From: CAVSJO01 sp963728445 | GTDB lineage: Bacteria > Gemmatimonadota > Gemmatimonadetes > Longimicrobiales > RSA9 | Length of the DNA stretch: 64,000 nt | Assembly: GCA_963728445.1 (NCBI GenBank) | Contig: CAVSJO010000006.1 | Location: 124,001 to 188,000, forward strand | Reading direction: 5' to 3' | In this document: positions 59,903 to 64,000 of the stretch, piece by piece | Position numbering within the stretch: the first letter of the stretch is position 1 | Layout: each line of letters opens with the position of its first letter | The notes under the pieces: generated by a model | Database searches by the model: none | Told to the model about the DNA's origin: nothing | Seen by the model: the letters and a program-made list of their open reading frames with translations, nothing else | Position numbers and translations under genes: made by a program

Positions 59903-61675
59903 ATGACAACGCGAATCCGGCGCCTCGCGGGCGTCGTCCTCGCCGCGCTGATCGCGGCACCCGCCGCTGCACGAAGCGCTGCCGCCCAGACGTTTCCCGA
60001 GGCGAACGTCACCCTCGAGCGCATCTACGCGATGGGCATGGACAGCTCGCGACTGGAACGGGAGGCGCACGTGCTCTTCGACTCCCTCGGTCCGCGTCTG
60101 ATGGGCAGTCCGGATCTGAAGCGGGCACAGGACTGGCTCGTACGGACGTACGGGTCGTGGGGCATCGACGCCCGGGAAGAGAAGTACGGCACGTGGCGTG
60201 GGTGGGTCCGAGGCCCTTCGCACATCGACCTCGTCGCCCCTCGGGTGCGCACCCTTCAGGGTCAGATGGTGGGGTACAGCCCCGGAACCGGCGGTCGGCC
60301 GACGACCCTGGAAACGGTGATCCTGCCGGCATTCCACGACAGCACCGAGTTCGTGAAGTGGCTACGGAAGGCCCGGGGGAAGCTCGTGCTGATCTCGGCG
60401 GCGCTGCCCACGTGTCGGCCGCAGGACGACTGGGCGATGAACGCGACGCCGGAGTCCAAGGCGCGCATGGACACGCTCATGGTCGAGACCGAGCAGGCGT
60501 GGAGCGTGGTGCGGCCCCGGCCGGGGGCGGATGGCGCGGGCGCCGGGCTCCGGGGGACGGGCTACTATCCTGCGCTTGGAGGCGGTGACCTCGGCGTGCG
60601 CCTGGAGGAAGCGGGCGCAGCGGGGATCGTCCTGTCGCGGCCGAAGCTGTCGTGGCGGATGGGCGGCGGGCGGACACCGGAGCAGGTGGTCGCGGCCGAG
60701 CTGGACCCCGAAGGGCGGGGCGGCGGCTTCTTCGGCAGCTTCGCGGGCGCCCTCAACACGGGGTGGGGCGCGATGGAGGTTTTCGAGACGTACAACACCC
60801 GGACGCCAGCCGTCGCCCTCGACTGCGAGGACTACGGTCTCCTCTACCGGCTCAGCGAGAACGGGGACCGCCCGCGGGTCCGTCTCGACCTGGAGTCGAA
60901 CCTGCTGGGGGAGCAGCCGGTCTACAACGTCATCGCGACGATTCCCGGAACGGAGAAGCCGGACGAGTACGTGATGCTGTCGGCCCACTTCGACTCGTGG
61001 GACGGGTCATCGGGCGCCACCGACAACGGTACGGGCACGCTGACGATGCTGGAGGCGATGCGCATCCTGAAATCGGTGTATCCGCATCCGAAGCGCACGA
61101 TCCTGGTGGGGCACTGGAGCGGGGAGGAGGAGGGGGAGGTCGGCTCGAAGGCGTTCACCGAGGACCATCCCGAGATCCTGCGCGGGCTACAGGCGCTCTT
61201 CAATCAGGACAACGGTACGGGCCGCATCGTGCGCATCGGCGGCGGCGGACTGGTCCATGCTCCCGAGCACCTGAACCGTTACCTCGCCGCGATCCCGATC
61301 GAGTGGCGGGAGCGGATCAACGGGGGGGATCCCGTCGTCGCGGGCCGCCCGGCTGGCGGCGGGAGCGACGATTTCTCGTTCGGGTGTCACGGACTTCCCG
61401 CGTTCGGACTGGGAGCTTTCTCCTGGGACTACGGCAACGTGACGTGGCACACGGAGCGGGACACCTACGACAAGGTGGTTTTCGACGACCTGCGCTACAA
61501 CGCCACACTCACGGCGATGCTCGTGTACCTGGCGTCCGAGGACGCGGCCCGGATCCCGCTCGAGCGCGTCGACCTCGCCAGCCTTCCGCCGTCGCCGTAC
61601 GGGCGCCGGGGAGGGAATCCCAGCTGGCCCCAGTGCGAGAAGGCGCCGCGGTCAACGAAACCGCGGCTGCGGTAG
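59903..61675 (+). CDS. Secreted M28-type zinc peptidase
   Basis: A 590-aa exported peptidase. The signal peptide (LAGVVLAALIAAPAAARSAAA) leads to an N-terminal region with a PA-domain-like insert (about 130-300) and an M28 domain. Zinc ligands are H362 (HFDSWDG), D374 (GATDNGTG), the Glu pair near SGEEEGEVGS, and the His in WHTERDTYD. M28 enzymes remove N-terminal residues from peptides. Start ATG 59903 is preceded only by a weak AAGGC. TAGAAT at 59851-59856 may be its -10 element. It is one of several secreted peptidases in the window. Confidence 0.88.
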   Translation: MTTRIRRLAGVVLAALIAAPAAARSAAAQTFPEANVTLERIYAMGMDSSRLEREAHVLFDSLGPRLMGSPDLKRAQDWLVRTYGSWGIDAREEKYGTWRGWVRGPSHIDLVAPRVRTLQGQMVGYSPGTGGRPTTLETVILPAFHDSTEFVKWLRKARGKLVLISAALPTCRPQDDWAMNATPESKARMDTLMVETEQAWSVVRPRPGADGAGAGLRGTGYYPALGGGDLGVRLEEAGAAGIVLSRPKLSWRMGGGRTPEQVVAAELDPEGRGGGFFGSFAGALNTGWGAMEVFETYNTRTPAVALDCEDYGLLYRLSENGDRPRVRLDLESNLLGEQPVYNVIATIPGTEKPDEYVMLSAHFDSWDGSSGATDNGTGTLTMLEAMRILKSVYPHPKRTILVGHWSGEEEGEVGSKAFTEDHPEILRGLQALFNQDNGTGRIVRIGGGGLVHAPEHLNRYLAAIPIEWRERINGGDPVVAGRPAGGGSDDFSFGCHGLPAFGLGAFSWDYGNVTWHTERDTYDKVVFDDLRYNATLTAMLVYLASEDAARIPLERVDLASLPPSPYGRRGGNPSWPQCEKAPRSTKPRLR

Positions 61676-61687
61676 GGGAACGGCCGG

Positions 61688-62152
61688 TCAGCCGAAGCCT
61701 TCCCGGGCCTCCTCCTCCGGCGTGCGGACGAAGCGGTCGGGCCCGGCTCCACGGTCGCCGAAGAGCACCCAGTCCATGCTCGCCTGCCCCGGCCCCCGCG
61801 CCGCGAGATAGAAGAACGTGAACAGGTAGACCAACGCGAGCTCGCCCCCGCCCCGCGCGATGGGAAAGGCGCTTCGGGGCAGGTGCACCAGGAAGTACGC
61901 GGCGAGCATCTCGAAGGCGCAGACCAGCGCGACGGGGCGCGTGAGCAGTCCCAGCCCGATGAGGAGTCCGCCGAAGAACTCGATCACGCCGGCGGCTCCG
62001 AGGCGGCTGGCCAGGGGCGCCGTGCCGCCGTTCAGACCCCCGAAGGCGCCGAACAGCTTCTGCGCACCGTGCTGCATGAACAGGACGGCCATCGCCACCC
62101 TGAACACTGCCAGGGCGAACCCCTCGAAGCGAGGCAATCGTTTCACGAGCAT
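61688..62152 (-). CDS. DoxX family membrane protein
   Basis: A 154-aa inner-membrane protein with four hydrophobic helices and the DoxX signature ALAVFRVAMAVLFMQHGAQKLFG, then GVIEFFGGLLIGLGLLTRPVAL (blocks). DoxX proteins have been tied to sulphur or thiol-stress oxidoreduction in some bacteria. ATG 62152 has GGAGG 5 bases upstream. It is divergent from the Nfu-type gene, with 254 bases between them in which I see no clear promoter. It converges on the M28 peptidase with 12 bases between stops. Confidence 0.88.
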   Translation of the reverse strand: MLVKRLPRFEGFALAVFRVAMAVLFMQHGAQKLFGAFGGLNGGTAPLASRLGAAGVIEFFGGLLIGLGLLTRPVALVCAFEMLAAYFLVHLPRSAFPIARGGGELALVYLFTFFYLAARGPGQASMDWVLFGDRGAGPDRFVRTPEEEAREGFG

Positions 62153-62406
62153 TCATCCTCCGTTCTCATCGTGGCCGCAGTGCTGGCGCCCGACTGCCGG
62201 TGCCATCGGCTAACCCCACCCGCGCCGAGGCCGTTCCCTTCGACGCGCCGAGTGCCGTACGCTGCACCGACCGTTCCGCGCGCCGACCCTTCCGGCTCCG
62301 CCGCAAGACGTACGCGGGCACGGCGCCCGCTCTGCGGGGTATTGCCGCCCGGACGTATGGGAGCGAACGTACGCGAAGGCCACCGCACGCAGACGGACAG
62401 GAATCG

Positions 62407-62994
62407 ATGCTCAGCTTCACCGCCGCAGCCCGCGACATGATCGTCGGCCTCACCTCCCAGATGGAGGGTGCGGCGCTGCGGGTCTCGTGCGGGGCCGGCA
62501 GTCCCATCGCGCCCGAGTACGAGCTCACCCTCGTCGACGAGAAGGAGCCCGGGGACGTGGTCGTCAACCAGGGCGCCTTCCGGGTCTACATCGACGGAGC
62601 GAGCCTGCAGCTCGTGCAGGGACGAACCATCGACTTCGTGGAGTCGCAGGACGGCGGCGGCTTCGTCGTGCTCCAGCCGGAGGCGGTGCCCCAGCAGGCG
62701 CGGCCGCGGCCCACGGGAGCGCTTGCCGAGCGGGTTCTGACCGTTCTCGAGGAGAAGGTGAACCCGGGGATCGCGGCGCACGGAGGCGAGATCACGCTCG
62801 TGGACGTGAAGGACGACGTCGTCTACCTCGAGATGAACGGCGGCTGCCAGGGCTGCGGCATGGCGCGCGTGACGCTGCGTCAGGGCGTCGAACGCATGCT
62901 GATGCAGGCGGTTCCCGAGATCCAGGGCATCGTGGACGTCACGGACCACGCCTCCGGCACGAGCCCCTACTACGAGCAGGAGGCGGCCTCCTAG
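62407..62994 (+). CDS. nfuA: NfuA-type iron-sulphur cluster carrier
   Basis: A 195-aa two-domain Fe-S carrier. The N-terminal part is a degenerate A-type (IscA/HesB-like) domain without its usual three cysteines (FTAAARDMIVGL, SPIAPEYELTLVD). The C-terminal Nfu domain has VNPGIAAHGGEITLVDV and the cluster ligands in GGCQGCGMA. It delivers 4Fe-4S clusters to targets such as lipoyl synthase, whose gene is in this window, and YgfZ-type proteins act in the same area. ATG 62407 follows AGGAA. Confidence 0.9.
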   Translation: MLSFTAAARDMIVGLTSQMEGAALRVSCGAGSPIAPEYELTLVDEKEPGDVVVNQGAFRVYIDGASLQLVQGRTIDFVESQDGGGFVVLQPEAVPQQARPRPTGALAERVLTVLEEKVNPGIAAHGGEITLVDVKDDVVYLEMNGGCQGCGMARVTLRQGVERMLMQAVPEIQGIVDVTDHASGTSPYYEQEAAS

Positions 62995-63046
62995 TCGGCG
63001 GTCACCCTTGAGCAGCACCCGTTCAACCCGTCCCGAAGAGGCCTCC

Positions 63047-63412
63047 ATGCGAAGGTTTGCCACCGTCATCTTCGTGCTCGTGCCGGTCCTGCTCACCGGC
63101 GCGTGCGGTCTGTGGGGCCGGCACAAGGGGCCGGAGCCGGAGCCGGTGGTGCTCAGCGTCGAGAACCAGAACTTCAACGACGCGACGATCTACGCCATCA
63201 TTCGGGACACCCGCTTCCGCCTCGGCACGGTCAACGGGCATTCGACGGACCGGTTCAACGTGCCGAACCGTCCCAACGACGTACAATTCGAGATCCACCT
63301 CCTCGCGTCGCAGACGCACCTCACCGAGCCGATCACCGTCTTCCCGGGCGACGAGCTCGTGCTCGTCATCACGGCGGACGTGCGCTCCACGCGTCTCATC
63401 CGCAGGTCCTAG
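63047..63412 (+). CDS. Small hypothetical lipoprotein
   Basis: A 121-aa protein with a signal peptide (FATVIFVLVPVLLTGAC) and a cysteine that could be lipidated (the residue at -3 is Thr, so not fully canonical). The mature part is a compact beta-rich domain (VVLSVENQNFNDATIYAI, TRFRLGTVNGHSTDRFNVP, FPGDELVLVI). This pattern (EN-x-NF-x-DA, then RLGTV-x-G) recurs in secreted proteins of unknown function. ATG 63047 is preferred; 63008 is an alternative. It lies 52 bases past nfuA. Confidence 0.65.
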   Translation: MRRFATVIFVLVPVLLTGACGLWGRHKGPEPEPVVLSVENQNFNDATIYAIIRDTRFRLGTVNGHSTDRFNVPNRPNDVQFEIHLLASQTHLTEPITVFPGDELVLVITADVRSTRLIRRS

Positions 63413-63490
63413 CCGGCGACCTCCCGCGCCGTTGCGAGCGGCGGTCCGGCGCCGCTATGCTCGGGCGTATCCAGCACCGGAGGTTCGGCA

Positions 63491-64000
63491 GTGTCCCACT
63501 ACATCGGCGCCCACACCATCGACAACGGCGGCATCGACATGGCCGTTCGCCGTGCCCACGCGGCCGGCATGAACGCGCTCCAGGTCTTCACCGCCATCCC
63601 CCGCTTCTACGGCGACAGGTCCTCCATCCGGCCCGAGCGCGTCGAGCGCTTCCGCGCCGCGATCGAGGAGACGGGCATCGAGCTCCGAAACGTCGTCGTC
63701 CATGCCGCGTACGTCCTGAACACGGCCACCGCCGACGAGGAGAAGAACCGACGCGCCACCGCCGGACTCGCCAAGGAGCTCGAGCGGTCGACCGCCCTCG
63801 GTGTGGGACAGGTCTGCTTCCACCCCGGCTCCGCCACCGGCGGTGATCCCGACGGCGCAACGGAGCGCGTGGGCGCGGCCATGACGGCGGCTCTCGAGTC
63901 CGTCGACGGCGCGACCCGCCTCCTCGTCGAGAACACGGCCGGCGCGGGACGCACCGTCGGCCGCACACCCGCCGAGGTCGCCGCCATCCTGACCGCCGTC
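63491..64000 (+). CDS. nfo: Endonuclease IV-like (partial, N-terminal)
   Basis: The first 170 residues of an AP-endonuclease-2/TIM-barrel protein, cut by the window end. GAHTIDNGGIDMAVRRAHAAGMNALQVFT and NVVVHAAYVLNTATADEEK, then VCFHPGSATGGD and LLVENTAG (in blocks), match deoxyribonuclease IV, with zinc-binding His in VVHAAY and FHPGS and Glu in VENTAG. The start is GTG 63491, with GGAGG 7 bases upstream. Endonuclease IV repairs abasic sites. Some relatives are sugar isomerases, but the HAAYVLNTA segment favours the repair enzyme. Confidence 0.85.
   Translation, partial: MSHYIGAHTIDNGGIDMAVRRAHAAGMNALQVFTAIPRFYGDRSSIRPERVERFRAAIEETGIELRNVVVHAAYVLNTATADEEKNRRATAGLAKELERSTALGVGQVCFHPGSATGGDPDGATERVGAAMTAALESVDGATRLLVENTAGAGRTVGRTPAEVAAILTAV

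Noticed and set aside
1..64000. CRISPR arrays, insertion sequences, integrase or phage genes
   Set aside because: No regular direct repeats with spacers, transposase motifs, terminal inverted repeats with target duplications, or phage structural genes were seen on either strand.

Overview
The window is about 70% GC and almost fully coding, with 59 protein genes or gene fragments on both strands. No intergenic gap exceeds about 260 bases. I see no rRNA, tRNA, CRISPR array, insertion sequence or prophage. The gene set points to a free-living, heterotrophic, oxygen-using bacterium, most likely of the phylum Gemmatimonadota. This is an inference, resting on lipoproteins that begin C-x-DSTGP, secreted M14, M28 and Vps10/BNR proteins, and a bacterial deoxyhypusine-synthase homologue beside a CDC48-type ATPase. 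It reads as chromosomal core and lineage-typical DNA rather than a mobile island.

Layout. 1-4.8 kb: the end of an M14-type peptidase, a zinc-ribbon/TPR protein, a LOG-family protein, a deoxyhypusine-synthase homologue, a TIGR01777 epimerase and a lipoprotein. 4.8-11.1 kb: lipoyl synthase followed by the complete pyruvate dehydrogenase complex (E1 alpha, E1 beta, E2, E3), so the enzyme and the machinery that makes its lipoyl cofactor lie together; a clean hairpin ends the run. 11.1-12.8 kb: a lipoprotein and selD, in which an in-frame UGA replaces the catalytic cysteine, so SelD itself looks like a selenoprotein. 13.0-20.1 kb: a tightly overlapping run of SirB1-like, YgfZ-like, Nramp-like, coiled-coil, GGCT-like, ABC exporter (two genes) and RmuC genes. 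20.1-25.1 kb (mostly minus strand): an ECF sigma factor with its zinc-binding anti-sigma factor, a CDC48/VAT-like AAA+ ATPase, an NAD-dependent epimerase and a glycine-zipper protein.

25.2-37.7 kb: a LysM/DUF5715 protein behind a near-consensus promoter, a full-length M14 peptidase, an EcsC-like protein, type II NADH dehydrogenase, a second DSTGP lipoprotein, TerB-like and DinB-like proteins, a BtuF-like binding protein divergent from ornithine aminotransferase with an ArgR-like palindrome between them, and phosphatidylserine decarboxylase. 37.8-51.6 kb: a secreted esterase, a 31-residue membrane peptide, a CoA-transferase, an MFS exporter, a DUF971 protein, a giant BNR/Vps10 propeller, proline dehydrogenase, a CheB-like esterase, a propeller/tricorn-like/gamma-glutamyltransferase chimera and a DinB lipoprotein.

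51.8-64 kb: the late haem genes hemE, hemH (frameshifted by a GCAG duplication) and hemY, then SWIB, a PNPOx-like protein and thyX. An AmgK-type kinase fused to a RapZ C-terminal domain is followed by a MurU-like nucleotidyltransferase, which suggests amino-sugar recycling. The end holds an M28 peptidase, DoxX, an Nfu-type Fe-S carrier, a lipoprotein and the start of endonuclease IV.

Functional themes are aerobic energy metabolism (PDH, NDH-2, haem, Fe-S assembly), proline/arginine catabolism (PRODH, RocD), a large secreted peptidase set, selenium metabolism, and wall-sugar recycling. The observations most worth following up are the Sec-containing SelD, the AmgK-RapZ fusion next to MurU, the propeller-GGT chimera, the split hemH and the motif-divergent Nramp homologue.
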